This document shows, piece after piece, positions 1 to 12,680 of a DNA stretch of 64,000 nucleotides. The notes below the pieces were generated by a model that saw only the letters and a program-made list of their open reading frames with translations, searched no databases and was not told the origin of the DNA. How positions within the stretch are numbered: the stretch's first letter is position 1; every line of letters starts with the position of its first letter. The stretch lies in NCBI RefSeq assembly GCF_017591425.1, contig NW_024465777.1, forward strand, positions 1,364,001-1,428,000, in the 5' to 3' direction. The position numbers were made by a program, and so were the translations under genes. This stretch comes from Ochotona curzoniae. Its lineage: Eukaryota > Chordata > Mammalia > Lagomorpha > Ochotonidae.

Positions 1-1100
1 AGGGCCCCTCCCATACCACACCAGCACCAGGCTGGCCCTCATCCCCAGCTGGGTGAGCCCACCCCCTGGCTGTTCCTCGGGTCGGGAACAGCCTCAGTTC
101 CCGACCTCAGTTCCTCAGTTCCCTTCTACTGCTTTCACAGGAAAACAGGGTTCCTGGCCAGTGGCTCTGGCCAGCCTTCATGCCGGCATGTGGCAGAGCC
201 TATGAGCCGCCCTCAGCCGGACCTGGCCTCCTGGTGAGGGACCAGAGGCCCAGCACTGGCCCCCACCTCCAACGCCTCCTCCACGACCCAGGTCTCCTCA
301 CTCAGAAAGTCCTGGCCAACTTCTCACTGCCTGGCCCTGACCACACGTCCAGGACAGTGGGATCCACGCTTTTTAGCCCCATGCCTCCCTGAACCCGTGG
401 GGACAGGGGCGCACCCAGCGGGTGTGTCTTGGCCAAGGCCACGCAGCAATCATGTTCCAGGGTTGGGGTCTCCTGCCTCACACCCCCTCCATCCCACAAG
501 GACAGCTGGGGGTGGAGGGGCCCCAGGAAGCCCCTCCCCTCACAGACTGGCCCTTCCCCTTCTGGCCCACCAGGGTATATAAATAATCTGTTTTCTATCA
601 TGTCAGAATATTTTTTTTCCTCACTCTCGACAATGCAAAAATGGTCCTTAAAGCACATACAAAGCGCCCAGATGAGAAGGTCCCTCCCAGCGTAGTCTGG
701 CAGGTAGGGCGCCCTGCGCAGGCTCCAGAGGAAGGCCCCACCCCCCTCCCTGGGACCCCAGCCCCTGCCCACCGCCAGCACAGCCCTCCCGTGGAGACAC
801 CAGCACTGAGCCTCCCCCCCACTCTCTCTCGCAATAATTCGGGGAGCCGCAGCCCGCCCTGCCCTCCTCGGTGTATTACTGTACAGCCCAGTTGCTCGTC
901 CTTCCTATGGAAGTGGGAAACACGTCTCCCGCCTCACCTGCTTTCTGGGCTCTGGGGGACACAGTGGGCCTGGCACCTGCTGAAGTATGACCCCTGGCTC
1001 CCCAACCCATGAGGGTCCCCCTGGGAGGCCAGGGGTCCCTGTCCTGAGTCTGGAACTCTTTCCTCCAACAACAATAAATTCTGCCTCAGCTTTGCCTGTG
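1..1100 (+). other. EPHA8: 3' UTR end of an upstream + strand gene, probably EPHA8
   Basis: No coding frame is recognisable here, but the segment behaves like the tail of a 3' UTR. It has a repeat-free AT-rich block at about 575-660, a non-repetitive stretch after it, then an AATAAA at 1073-1078 followed within about 20-45 bases by a GT-rich tract. In human and mouse, EPHA8 lies directly upstream of C1QA in the same orientation, and the spacing here (about 25 kb to C1QA) is compatible. What is seen is the poly(A) signal and the lack of repeats. The EPHA8 name rests on synteny alone, because no receptor-kinase or SAM-domain coding sequence falls inside the window. Confidence 0.5.
1073..1078 (+). 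terminator. Poly(A) signal of the left-edge gene
   Basis: Canonical AATAAA with a downstream GT-rich element at about 1096-1120 (gcctgtgtgtcctgag). The spacing suits cleavage near 1090-1100. Confidence 0.6.
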
Positions 1101-1104
1101 TGTC

Positions 1105-1780
1105 CTGAGTTTTGTCACTCGCATGCTCTCGACATCCCATGTGTAATCCTTCCTCCGTCATCTGCCCGGGAAGGTGGCTTTGTCAAGAAACAGTGTCCGA
1201 GTCAGGTTGCTAAGGTGGGGGGTGGAGTGAGTCAGAGCCCAGCTTGACTGGACTCTGGGAGCATCCCCAGAGGCCCAGGTGCTTACCCGCATGGGGTGCT
1301 GGCCTTGAGCCCTCAGAGAGGAAGGATGCCCCCCTCCTGTACCCCAGAGGACAACTCCAGGACCCTGGGTTGCTGGGAGATTCGGGTGCTGTGGGACAGA
1401 GCAGGTAGTGTCCAGTGTCTTTGGTGCCCAGGGCAGGGTGCAAGTGCAGGAGCTGGGACATGGTGCCAGAGGCCTGGCAGGAGACAGAAGAACCCACTGC
1501 ATTGGTTTCAGGGCAGACGTTTGGTGCCCTGGAGTGATGCCAGTGAGCGAATGGATGACCACCAGCTACAAGCAGGGCCCATGTTCCGACTCCCACTTCC
1601 CTGGGAGCATGGAGAGGACCAAGCTTCACTGCGGGGTTGCCAGTGGCACCTCCCGCTTGCAGCCAGACAGAGGCCTATGAGCTGACTGCCCACACGGACA
1701 GTGTAGCACATTGCATTGATCTGATCGGCACAACTAGTCCATGTGAGGACTTCAGAAAGTGCGTGGAAGCTACAATTAAA
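1105..1780. other. Intergenic, nothing recognised
   Basis: Mixed-composition single-copy-looking sequence with no repeat, splice pattern or long conserved-looking block that I can identify. Confidence 0.4.
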
Positions 1781-1791
1781 TGACAGGTTTA

Positions 1792-2119
1792 GGGCCGGGC
1801 ATGATGGCTCAGTTGGCTAAAGTCCTCACCTTGCATGAGCCAGTTTCCCATACAGGTGCCACTTTGTGTCCTGGCTGCTCCACTTCCCATCCAGCTCCCT
1901 ACTTGTGGCCTGGGAAAGCAGTAGAGGATGACCCAAAACCTTGGGATCATACACCCACATGGGGGACCCAGCAGTTCCTGGCTCCTGGCTTTGAATCGGC
2001 TCAGCTCCGAATATTGCAGTCACTTGGGAGTGAATCAGTGGATGGAAGATATTTCTGTCTGTAAATCTAACTGCTTTTCCAATAAAAATAAATGAATCTT
2101 TTTTAAAATGAAGAAAACG
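1792..2119 (+). mobile_element. CSINE (lagomorph C-repeat SINE), full length
   Basis: tRNA-derived head, central 'ctgggaaagcagtagaggatgaccc' type block broken only by point changes, TC-rich 3' part and A-rich tail with AATAAA. It is flanked by an exact 11-bp direct repeat, tgacaggttta, at 1781-1791 and 2120-2130, which is its target-site duplication. It landed inside the older repeat described at 2120-2262. Confidence 0.92.
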
Positions 2120-2262
2120 TGACAGGTTTATTTTGGTGCCAAAATTTTTAAAACTCGTGCATAGTTTTTATATATATATATATATAAAATACATGTTTTC
2201 CATAAACTTTTTGAAAACTCCTCGTAGGCACGCATTTGTCTATTTTTTTTTTTTTTTTTTTT
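2120..2262 (+). repeat. Interspersed repeat, family unassigned, ending in poly(T)
   Basis: Contains a 'ggtgccaaaattttt...ttttccataaactttttgaaaactcctcgt...cacgcat' pattern that recurs on the same strand at about 19925-20110, so it is a dispersed repeat. It holds a (TA)n run at 2168-2187 and 20 T residues at 2243-2262. It could be the 3' end of an L1 subfamily; I cannot assign it by eye. Confidence 0.5.
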
Positions 2263-2289
2263 GCACCATGGTGAAATCCTTTAGTTCCA

Positions 2290-2450
2290 TTTCCATGGCA
2301 GTGTTTGAGGTATCCTTGTATGGCCCTAGTGCTGATGAAGGTGTGGGGGAGATAGCAGTGTTTATAAACTGCTGGTGGGAGTGTAAATTGGCAAAAGTAC
2401 TTGAAGAGCAGTTTGAAAATGCTGAGTGAATTTTAAGATGAGCAAATCTG
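2290..2450 (+). mobile_element. L1-like 3' remnant
   Basis: The phrase 'aactgctggtgggagtgtaaattggcaaa' (split here by 1-2 differences from the L1 norm) at about 2366-2396 matches the well-known late ORF2 region of mammalian L1. No open reading frame of useful length survives. Confidence 0.5.
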
Positions 2451-3003
2451 CCATCATGCCAACTCCACCACTCACATGTGCCGTGTTCGTTTGGGTTTCC
2501 TAAGTGGGATCGCAGACAGACACTCTCGTGCAAGTGATTTATGAAGGGAGAGTGCTCAGAGGAGAGAGGAGGGTGGCAGATAAGATGGGAAGAAATGCTA
2601 AGTGATGTGTTCCTGCTTGGAGATTAGTTCCAATCTGATCCCACAGGGACCTTTGGAATGCTGATAACACTGCCTTGAGGCAAGGGAGCGAGTGCATTGT
2701 ACCCTGTGTCACTCAATCAGTGGCGTGGACTGCTCCGCGTGGGAGGTGAGAACAGTACAACTCCATGGGGGAGGAAGCCTCCAAGCAAACAGCCGCTGTG
2801 AGCTGTGAGCAACCAGGGTGCAAAGGGTGGGGAGTCCTGAACGGGACACCTGCACTGGATGTTACAGTCTTCTAGAAAAAACTCACTCCCATGCAAATGA
2901 TCCATGTGTAAGGGTCTTCATCACACATTGATAGGTAATGGGAAAACAGAAAGCCACCTGTCTCTCAGCAGGAAATTAGAATAACCAGCTTTAAAAGTAC
3001 AAG

Positions 3004-3222
3004 GAAGGGGCTGCCATGTGGCTTGGTGCGCTAAGAATCCCATATGGAAGTGCCGGTTCAAGTCCCTGCCGCTCTGCTGCTGATCCAACCGCCTGCTGCT
3101 CTGCCTGGGAGGTGGCAGGTGATGGCTCAAATGGTTAGGCCCCTGTCACCGGAGCTCTGGGTTCCTCTCTTGGATTTCTCTCTGTCATTTTGTCTTTCAA
3201 GCAGGCGAAAATATTTAAACGT
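3004..3222 (+). mobile_element. CSINE, old, 3'-degraded
   Basis: Recognisable head (ggttcaagtccctgcc B-box at about 3055) and the 'ctgcctgggaggtggcaggtgatggctc' central block, with many substitutions and internal loss. No target-site duplication is visible. Confidence 0.7.
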
Positions 3223-3362
3223 TTACAAAAAGTTAGGAGCAAATAATCCACCACAGTTACAATGGATAAACTAGATATAAGAACACGTCTCCAAAATATA
3301 ATATGGAGTGAAAATATAAATGAGAAAGGAATATACCTGATATTGCACACTAAGGCAAACAT

Positions 3363-3545
3363 TTTTTATTTTTTTTAAAAAAGAATAAGATTTATTTGTT
3401 AGAGTTACGGGGGTTGGGTTGGTGAGAGAGAAATCCTCCATTCACTAGCTCACTTCCCAGATGACTGCAATGGCCAAGGCTGGGCCAGGCAGAAGCCTGG
3501 AGCCTGGAATTCCATCCAGAACTTCGAGTCATCCACTGCTTTCCC
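3363..3545 (-). mobile_element. CSINE, truncated
   Basis: Minus-strand copy: A-rich tail (T-rich on +) at 3363-3400, then the 'ccattcactagctcacttccc' segment and the 'ggctgggccaggcagaagcc' block. The head part is missing, so it is a 3' fragment. Confidence 0.75.
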
Positions 3546-3627
3546 TGGCATTATACAGACCTTTAAAACAGAGATCAAAGTGGCATGAAGGCATAACCAG
3601 GTGATGACAACACTGGAGCACACACAG

Positions 3628-3937
3628 GATTTATTTATTTGAAAGAGTGACCAGGGGCAGGGAAGCGCTTCCATCCACTGATTCACTCCCCAAATGGCTG
3701 CAACAACCAGAGCTGGACCAGACAGAAGTCAGGAGCCAGGAGCTCCATCTAGGCTTCCTCATGTAGGTTGCAGGGGTCTAAATACTTGAGCTACCATCTT
3801 CTGCCTTCTTAAGTGTGTTAGCAGAAAGCTGGCCTGGAAGCATTGCAGCCAGGACTGGAATTGGAGTTCCACTATGGGAGGGTAACATTGCAAATGGTAG
3901 AAGTTGGTTAACCCACAGTGCCACCATGCCATGCCCC
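3628..3937 (-). mobile_element. CSINE, old, near full length
   Basis: Minus-strand copy from 'tttatttatttgaaagag' to 'gtgccaccatgccatgcccc'. It is older than the young group, with scattered indels. Confidence 0.82.
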
Positions 3938-4111
3938 ATCACTTATTTTTAAATCCCATAAAGAGCTTGGGGGGCGGGGGGAAGGGGGCAGGAAAGGAGC
4001 GGCCAATGACCTGGCAGTGAGGACACTGGCTAAGCTTTTCACATCCAGTATTATAGTCCCTGGGTTTATTTCTTGATTCCACTCCCTTTTTCAGCCTCCT
4101 GCTAATGTACA

Positions 4112-4262
4112 TTCTGACAGGCAGCAGGGGATGGGTCAAATGCCTGGGTCCCTGCCACTCACAGGCCAGGCTCAGCTTAAGTTGCTGGCTCCTATCTTCA
4201 TCCTGGTCCAGCCCTAGCTGTGGAAAATGAGCCAGCAGATGGAAACTCTCTGTCTGTCCTCT
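4112..4262 (+). mobile_element. CSINE, 3' fragment
   Basis: Matches the second half only: 'aatgcctgggtccctgccactc', 'ctggctcctatcttcatcctggtc', 'gagccagcagatggaaactctc'. Highly diverged. Confidence 0.6.
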
Positions 4263-7200
4263 CCATACCTCAGTGAGGGGGGAATCCAGAGGACCATCTT
4301 CAGGAGGCTTAGTCTTCAGGGTCCAAGTCTCAGAAACTCCCCGAGGCGCTGTCCAGAGTGCTGACTCCCAGGGCCAGGTCGTGCTGGTCCAAAATCAGCA
4401 TTTGTTGTCAATTCTCTCCAAAACGTGCCAATCCAATCAGGCCTCTCCCCCTGTCCCTAGCTTAACACTGGCTGACTGCGGGAGCCTCCTTCCTTGTTCC
4501 TCTGCTTCCTTGTCGCTCCCATAATCCTTTCTCCAAAAGCAGCCAAAGGGATCTTTAAAAACGTAAACCGGATCATCCAGTGTCCCTGATTCTAATCCTT
4601 CAAAGCTTCCTACTGAGTTTACAGTCACATCTCTCTGCCCTGTCCACTTACTCTGTCAGCCTCCAGCTTCTTCCCACCAAACTCCCTTTCCTCCCTGGAC
4701 CTTTCTCCTTGCCTGTTGGACTTCAAGCCTTGAACATCAGAAAAAGCTCAGAATAAGTGTGACCCTGGCCGCCATCCCAGCCACTTCCTGTCCTGGTTTC
4801 TGATGTCATTGCATCTGTAACACCTCCAACCAGTCTAAGCTACCTCATTCACAGGTTTATCTACTTGTTTGTCCTGCTCTTCAGTACCCTTTTAAAAAGC
4901 AGACCCTGGGACAGGTGGTGGAGCAAGCTGGCCACACCATCACGTAGGGTGTCCACATCCCGTATCTCCTCTTTGGAGCCAGTTTTGCCTTCTTTGGGAT
5001 CTACTGAGGATCCCCCAGTGTGGAGAAGACTGGCCAGGCCCTCCCTGGCAAAGGGATGAGAATCAATAGGATGAGAATCAGAAGGCACTTGGGAAGAGAT
5101 GTCCAAGGCCCAGGGGAAACCCTCGCTTGCCGGCCCTGCCCACCTCCCTGACCTCATGTCCTGTTCTCACTCCCAGCCAATCACAGGGAATCCTCTAACC
5201 ACGAGAAAACATGTCCAGGCTCCAACGTGATCCTGGGCTCCTCCTATGGCCATGCCAGGCATGTTTTCCACTAGAGGAAAGTTATTCCTTTCCCTCTCCC
5301 ATGACCATCTCAGCCTCTGCTTCCCCAACCTTAACTTGGGACTGAAAGCCCCCTTTTCTGCACACCTGGTCTGGGCTTCCCCCTCTTGGGTTCACTGTGA
5401 TGCATCTCTCACCTCCACTGCCAACTGATGAAGGCCAGAACCATCCTGTGTAGTCAGAGGACCCCGAGTCCAGCCTCGGGGCAGGGAAGGTTCATGGCAA
5501 GAACTCCGTGAGTGCTAAGTGTACAGATCACTCACTGCCCTTCCCAGAAGTCTCTTTTCTCCCTTTTCTTTACTGTGTGCCCTTCAGGATGTCACTTCTC
5601 CTTGGGCCTTACTTCCTCATCTGCAGCCATTACTCACATGTGCCTTGGTCTGAGGGCACATAGCATAAGGCCAAGGGCCTGGAATGTGTCACTAGCACCA
5701 GAAATTGTGCCATGGTAGTGGGAACTGGGGAGCAATGCCATTGGCTGGCATGGGTGAATTTCTGGAGGCAGGAGGGGTGAACCACACAAGTCATCTGGTG
5801 TTCCTGCCCCCAGAGCAGCTCCCAGCACTCTTTGCTAACTCCCTCCACCTGGGGCTGATGGCCGAGGCCACAGCAGACTCCTCCATCTCCTGCAGCCTCG
5901 GTGGCTGCAGAAGGGTCCATGGCTGACTTGCAGTGCGCAGTCCGTGGAGGGTGTGCATTTCCATGTCCCCTGTGTTGGGGCTGCTGGAAGGTAATGAATA
6001 AAAGATGGGGATGGGGGAACTCCTGTGGCTTTAAGAGAAATGTGATGAGCATCTAGAGTAGAGAGATTAGCGCAGAAGCACATCTCTGAATACCAAAAAA
6101 TGCAAAGTAAACCCCAAAGCAGTCTTCCCACTTGGAGGTGGCAGGAAGGAGCCAAAGGAAGAAGCCCAAGGAAGAAAAGGATCTAGAGAGGAAGGAAGGA
6201 TTGAAGGGGCAGGCATGGTTCGAACCAAGGAAAAAGAAGCTGGAAGCACACAGGGAGAGAAGGTCAAGTGGAGGCGTAGCCAAGATGACTCAAGGCCTGA
6301 GGCTAAGACAGTGTGAAAGGAGGGGAACCTAGGGACAGTCTCCCACCCCCACCCCTGCTGACTTCCTCTTGGATGCTAAAAGAAAGTATGCCCTCCACAC
6401 ACACACACACACACATACCAGAGAAGCTGGGTAGAAACTCAGTTGTATGATCACTACCAGACACTAACATGAGTAGCTTAGTGTTAGTAACAACCAGCCA
6501 CCATTTACTGCACTTTTGTCTGATGCCAGACATGGTGCCACATGTGTGCCATGCACTGTGCACAAAATGTTACCCGTAGCAGCTTCTTTTTGCCCCAAGG
6601 CGACAGAGACCAAGAGAGGTGTGAAACTTGCTACACAGTATGGAGCTGTGAGCATGGAAGCCAGAGTCCAATTCCAGACAGCCTGGCTGTTCCACGGAGG
6701 AGCAGTAGTGGAGCTGGAGAGATCTACCAGCAAACCAGCAGATCACACACTAGAATGGGCCTCCTGAAAAGTTTTTCCTGGAGGAAAGCATCCCAGGCCT
6801 GCTGGCCGGAGCCCATGAGTAGTGGGGCAGAGGGAGCATGCCCATGGATTCACGCTTAGATGTGTACAGATGGTCATCATGGCAGTGTAGACATTTTGGT
6901 GTATATGGTGATGTGTGACTGTGAAAAGGAGTGCATATGGCATGGTCTCCTAGTGTGTGGGAGAGAGACTGCTGATGTGGAGCTGTGGGGGCACACATTC
7001 ATGTGACTGTGGCTGTACCGTGATGGTGACAGTGGCTGACATTAATGAATGGGTGCATCTTTGTAGAACTCAGTGACTCGAATAAGGAGAATATACAGAG
7101 GAGGATGTGTGACTGGCACAGCTAGAGGTTTACACACGACAGGGGGTGGGTGTGGTAGACACATGTGACATGGGCCAGAATGTGACTGTGTGTGTGAGTG

Positions 7201-7318
7201 GTGTGTATATATGTTTAATGAGGCTGAGATGCTCACCTCTAATTCTCTCCACCCCCTGCAACACACACATGCTTGTCTTTCCCAAGGGGCAATTTTACGC
7301 CTCATTCTTGGAGTAAGA
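4262..7318. other. Intergenic; worn L2- and MIR-like pieces
   Basis: No gene is visible. About 4555-4720 resembles L2 (aaaccggatcatccagtgtccc, then ccttcaaagcttcctactg). A short CA run lies at 6397-6416, and about 6484-6672 looks like a diverged MIR. A purine-rich block lies at about 6130-6250. The rest shows nothing I can name. Confidence 0.4.
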
Positions 7319-7640
7319 ACTGGGGAAGTGTTGTGGCTCAACAGCTTAAATCGCCACTTGGGACACCTCCATCTCCTAGCAGAGTACCTGGGATCAAGTC
7401 CTACCTCTGGTTCTGATCCAGCTACCTACCAGTGTACTCCCTGGGAGGCAGCAGACAATGGCTCAAGTACTTAGGTGGCTGCCACCGCATGGGAAACCTG
7501 GATGGAGTGCACACTTCAATCTTTAACCTGACCCAGGTTTGCTTGTTGTAAGCCTTTGCAGTGGCAAGATGGGTAACAAGAAGACAGAAGATCTGTTTGT
7601 ATCTCACCCTTTTTCTCCATCAGTCTGCATTTCAAATACG
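7319..7640 (+). mobile_element. CSINE, old
   Basis: Head 'ggggaagtgttgtggctcaacagc', middle 'ctccctgggaggcagcagacaatggctc', then a degraded TC-poor tail. Strong divergence from the young copies. Confidence 0.7.
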
Positions 7641-10600
7641 TAAGTACACTTGAGATACAGAATAGGAGCCCTTTTTGCTGCAGTGTAAGGATCCTCACAG
7701 AACCACGCTGGATGTGGAGTGTCCAGCAGTAGAACTCAGCAAGCCTGAGCTCAGCCTGAGCTCTTTCCCCAGACACTCCCAGGGTCCCTCCCTGCTCAGG
7801 CAGATGCTAGGAAATCTGAGGCTTGAAAAAAGTTACTCTTGACTCTACCTTCAGGATAAGTTGCTTTCATCTAGGGCTCTCTAATTTTCTGAACTTTTGT
7901 TCCCTGAACTCTTGTTCTAACCGAAACCAAACTAATCATTTGCTCACTTACCAGTAGTTTACTCTGTAATGGACTCCCAAGAATGCACCTGCCTTCCCTG
8001 AGCATCCAACTACCAGGACGCCCAGCCTCCCAAAAAGCAACGTGGAGCTGTCCTTGGTGCTGACGCCACATCTGCAGCTGCTGCCTGCAGGTCCCGGGAT
8101 GGGGGCACTGTAATTGTGACAAAACCATGAAACCAGACAACTGGGAGGAGAGAGTCATGAGCTGGGTGAGTGACTTCCATGCATTGTTTTGTTTTGGCCT
8201 CTTACAGAGCTGCTTGGAGGAAGAATGAGGCTGCTGGGAGGTGGTGAGCCCGGGTCCTGGTTCAGCAATAGTTGCTGATATGAGCCAAAGGGGATGGGCA
8301 GGTTGTTGGTGTCATTGATACAGGACGTTGTGATGGAGGAAGGTCCAGTAGCCACACCTTGAAAGAGAACCTGGCAAGACCTCAGTGGGGAGCATCTTTG
8401 CTTATCTCCAGGTCTCCTAGATTCATGCCCTGCCAATCTTCACCTCCATCTCTGATGTGGGTGCTGGGGAGGCACAGACTAAGCTCAGGCCTTAGGCTCG
8501 CAGAAGCTTGGAGCCTGGCCCTACCTTTCCTATGAGACCAGAGGAAGTCACTAAGCTTTGGTCATCCCTCCATGGAGTAAGGGAGATGCCTGCATCCCAG
8601 AGTCACAGCAAGGGGAAGAGAGCCAAGAATGAATGTACCTCCTCTTGTTTGGTACCCTAAATGGTCATGACCATGATCATCATCTAGATGAATGAAAATC
8701 TTTATTATCTTGAGTTCAGGTGATCGAGGACATAGAAGACAAATGAATGAAAACTGAGGTGGTGGTGGTTGAGGCCCTAGGCACTGCTTAGGGTGGCCCC
8801 AAATTTCTCCCCATCAGCCATGTCAGCGGGCAATGAGGCTGTAACAATCTGGGAATCTTATTGCCTAGAGTCCCAACTATTGAAGGTCTGCCCTGCCTCA
8901 CTTTCCACCCACCTGAGAGGAACAACAGGAATCCCTGCCCAAGACCCAAGAACTCTCAGTCACTGGACAAACCAGTACAAGGGAGGGTGGCTGGTAGCTT
9001 CCAGCCAACAGGATTTCCACAGTGTACCCCAGGATCCAGCAGACTCACAGCCCAGCCATGGGCTTGGCAGCCCCTCCAAGGCCAATGAGGGGAGCACACA
9101 TGGGTTTGAGTGAGCAGCCCAGCCCAGGGCAAGAGTTCCCTCCCCAGCCATGTGGGAGTCCTGGGCCCAGGGGCTGGCCTCAGTCTGAGCCCCACTTGGC
9201 CACTCTGTATACAGGAATAACAACAGAATCTGTCACACAGTCCTGGCCAGGGTCAGGCAGTGCAGATCAGCAGAGGAGTGGTAGCTGCCCAGCAGGTCCC
9301 CATCAGCGCTTCCAGGAACTCATCTATGCCTGAGCTCTCCTACCCCAAACACATCCCCGCCTCTGGGCCTACAGAGCAGAGGGCAGGCACTGACCCCATT
9401 CCGCCACCTAGCAGCACATCACAGCCACTTTTCCTCATCTTGCGTGCCAGATGCTGCACGTGGCTGAGAAGAGTGGGGAAATGAGCCGGGAGGCGGGACC
9501 CAGGGGAGCACCCTGCACGCCAGTCTCCCTCACGCAAGGGGCTTAATATGCAACATGAAGGCATCCATGGGGTCTCTGGCTCCCTCTGAGCTCACCCAGG
9601 GATAGGGGTAGGCTCCATGATGCCTGCCTCTGCCCAACTTTCCACATCACGCCCATGGGCCCGTCCATCTGTCCTCAGTGAACAGTGAGCTGCCTGCTTC
9701 TGTTCTGACGGCTTCTTGGGAGATCACCGCCCGTCTGTCTGCCCCAACGCTTCAGTCTGCCGTGGGCTGACAGGCGGCCATCTCTCCATCTGCTGGGCTT
9801 GCTCTCTGTGTTGGTCCATGAAGTCTGTCTGTCCTCCCAGTCGCCAGCGTGCTCCTCCCTCAGTGCACCTGTGTTCCATCATCACACTTGTCTGTGTGAG
9901 AGCTGGCTGTCTACTTGCCTTTCAGTTAGTTTGCTTTTCTGTCTACTGGGCAGGCAGTCAGGCAGGCAGACAGTCTTTCTGTCTGTCTACCATTCTCTCT
10001 TCCATTCATTTGCCTTGGTAGCTCTCCCATTCTCCTGCATTTCTCCCATGTAGGGTCTCTCAGTACCAAAGCTGTCCCTCTAGCGCTGGGTGCCTACAGT
10101 GGGGCAGAGCCACCCCCAGCCCCTCACCCCCCAGGGCCCAGCACTCCCTCCCCAGGCTCACAGTATACCTCTGCTTTCTTACATCACCACCTGCTTCTCC
10201 ATGGTCTTGGAGAGCTAGAGAGATTCAGTCACGGCAGCTGGAGCGACTGGGTCCAAATTAACGATGATTTTAAGGCGTGAGGACCCATTCATTTCTGTTT
10301 CACTCCTCCACCAATTTTCCCCACAAACACCCACTTCCAAATCGTTATGCTGTGTGGGCCATGGCCATTCCCCACAGTGTTTATGGTAATGCAGGTTAAT
10401 GTCAGGAGCTCAATTAACAAAGTCATGGACAAGGCGGGTAGTCTGTTGGCACGCCTCTTGTGAAACCCCGTGATTCATTCAGAATCCTGGTGGGAGGCTG
10501 GGCTTCATGGTCACATACTAAGCAGCACTCTCAGAACAGGAGCCAGGGAGCCTGCAGCTCTGTGCTCCCAGCACACATCAGAAGGCCTGGCACAGAGCAG

Positions 10601-11190
10601 AGCTCGAGGCCAACTGATACCCAGCAAAGGACACACACAGGTGTCACCAAGCATTGAATCAACCAGAGTCTCTTTGTCCCCAGTTCCAGCCCAGGGTCTG
10701 GAATGAGGCCGTGCTTACCGTTTACTCAAGAGGCTACCATACCCCAATGCCCTGAGCCTAGTGTGAGCTTGCCACATGGTGGCCACTGGATCTGTGCTTG
10801 CCGACATGGACGGATGGACTGAAAACAAATGAGTGCTGTTGGCTTCTGATGCTACAAGTTCTCCAGAGCTCCAGAACCCCACTGTAAGGGGGACTGGAAA
10901 GAAAGCCAGACTCTGGTGTTGCAGGAGTAGATCTTAGGACTCAGAGCATGCAAGTCCTGTCTCTACTTCAAGGTCACGCTTCTACAGGCATAGCAGCCAT
11001 CTGTGGGCTTGCAGCTGGCTGGGCATGCCAGCCACATCAAGGTGCTGCAGGTGGAGCTCATCTGCCCCTGGCTGGCTGTTCTGCCCTGATGCTCAAAGCA
11101 AGGGAAGCGAGCCAACAGAGAAACCCATCCTGCTGCAACCTTTTCAGGTCCGACCCATGAGAGATCTGCCTTTCATGGAGGCAAGGCTGC
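7640..11190. other. Intergenic; mostly single-copy-looking
   Basis: No gene or young repeat. About 9700-10050 is rich in CTGT/CTGTC words but not a tandem array. The 10220-10475 block is listed separately as an enhancer-like island. An octamer ATGCAAAT also occurs earlier, at 2891-2898. Confidence 0.4.
10220..10475. promoter_or_regulatory. Candidate conserved non-coding element
   Basis: Repeat-free AT-leaning island with several homeodomain-type cores (aaattaacgatgattttaag at about 10256; gttaatgtc and caattaac at about 10396-10418), in a neighbourhood otherwise built of SINEs and GC-rich filler. This is what a vertebrate enhancer looks like in raw sequence. Conservation was not tested. Confidence 0.3.
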
Positions 11191-11199
11191 AGGCTCACG

Positions 11200-11291
11200 C
11201 CCACTTTGCACACATGGAAACTAAAGCCCAGAGTCGGAAAAGGCCTTGCCCAAGTCACACAGCAATCCTAGTTGAGCCAGGATTTGCCTTT
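11200..11291 (-). mobile_element. MIR fragment
   Basis: 'cacatggaaactaaagcccagag...ttgcccaagtcacacagcaatc' is the inverted conserved core of MIR (cacacagc following the ttgcccaagg block). Confidence 0.6.
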
Positions 11292-11296
11292 TGTTG

Positions 11297-11590
11297 TTGA
11301 AGGCTTACTTATTTATTTGGAAGGCAGAGAGAGAGGCCTTACGTCTACTGCTTTACTCCCCAAATGGCTACAATAGTTGGGGCTGTGCCAGGTCAAAGCC
11401 AGGAACCAGGAACTCCATCCAGGTCTCCCTGTGAGTGGCAGAGGCCCAGGTAGTTGGACCACCTTCTGCTGTTTTGCCAATTTCACAGGCACACTAGCAG
11501 GGAGATGAATGAGAAGTGCAACAGCTGGGATTCTAACTGGCTCTCATATGCATGCAATGGCTTAACTCATTGAGCCACAACACCAGCCCC
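11297..11590 (-). mobile_element. CSINE, mid-age
   Basis: From 'tacttatttatttggaaggcagag' to 'gagccacaacaccagcccc' on +, so the element is on the minus strand. It sits directly against the MIR fragment on its left. Confidence 0.85.
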
Positions 11591-12245
11591 TTGAGTCAGG
11601 ATTTGTGTCCCTGCCTCTGTTCTCCAGCCTTGTCCTTGCTAGGACCCTGATATCCTGGATCCTCCCCTCCCAGGCCCGTTCCCTTCCTCAGCGGAAGGTC
11701 AGTTCCACAAGGGTAAGGATCTTTGTCTCATGGCTCGCAGCTCTCTCCCCAGTGCCTAGACTGGGATGGAAGATCTTGGTTAAGTGTCCAATGACACCTG
11801 AATGAATGAATGAATGAATGCTCTGCACCCTCATGAGGCCAAACATATAGCCGTCATCTTGGCATCTCAACACAGGCGCTGTCCCAATCTCCCTGGGAAC
11901 CCCGCTCCCACCTGCAGAGTCTGGTGAGTTGATGTAGCCCAGGTCACATAGCAAGTGTGTGACAAAGTGCAACCAGGACACCTGCCTGCTGCATCCTGCA
12001 TCTAAACCCTAAGCCCCTCCCCACTGGGCACCTGCCTTCTGCACTGTGTGCTTAAAGCTCAGCCCACCCACCACCTCCATTTAAAATCAAGCCCCTGGAC
12101 TGACAGTTCCCCAGCCCTCAGCAGGCAACCCCAGCTGCCTTCAGGGTCACCTCCCAGGGCTGGAGCCAGAACTGTGACAGGTGGACCAAGCAAGGCCGGG
12201 CCCAGAGGGAGCGAGGCCGGGTCCAGGTTGCTCCCTGCCTACCTC

Positions 12246-12261
12246 GACAGCAGGGGGCGGC
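12246..12261 (+). promoter_or_regulatory. CTCF-like motif, upstream side
   Basis: gacagcagggggcggc is close to the CTCF core (CCAGCAGGGGGCGC type). It lies about 13 kb upstream of C1QA. Motif match only. Confidence 0.4.
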
Positions 12262-12589
12262 CTCAGTGTCAGCAGGGCCTGTCCACAAGATGAGCTGACA
12301 TTTCCCGTACCACCTGCCAGTGCTGCCTGACTGTCCCAGGAAGGGCTCTCGTGGTAGGGGGTGTGATGTGAGAGACAATCAAGTGACAGCCAGGCCTGGG
12401 AGACCAGCCCACGTGCCCTCCTCCTCCAAGAGCTTGACCAAGAAAATAGATGAAGCTGGGCCCCATGCCGGAGGCACAGAGGAGAACCTGCTGGTGCTTA
12501 CAGAGTGCCCATGTGCCACCAAACCCTTCCTGGGCCTGCTCTCTGCTGCCCACCCAGCTGTGTGTGAGGGAGGCCCAAGGAACAGCCCC

Positions 12590-12680
12590 ATTCTACAGGT
12601 GAGGAAAGTGAGGCTTAGAGATGTGCAGTCCATAGCCTGCAGTACCATGGACAGAGTGGCAGGTGCAGGATCCTCTTCTG
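12590..12680 (-). mobile_element. MIR fragment
   Basis: 'ccattctacaggtgaggaaagtgaggcttagag' is the inverted 3' core of MIR. Confidence 0.5.

Noticed and set aside
568..580. TATA-like word (gggtatataaataa) as a promoter
   Set aside because: It lies inside what looks like a 3' UTR, with no initiator, CpG enrichment or downstream first exon.
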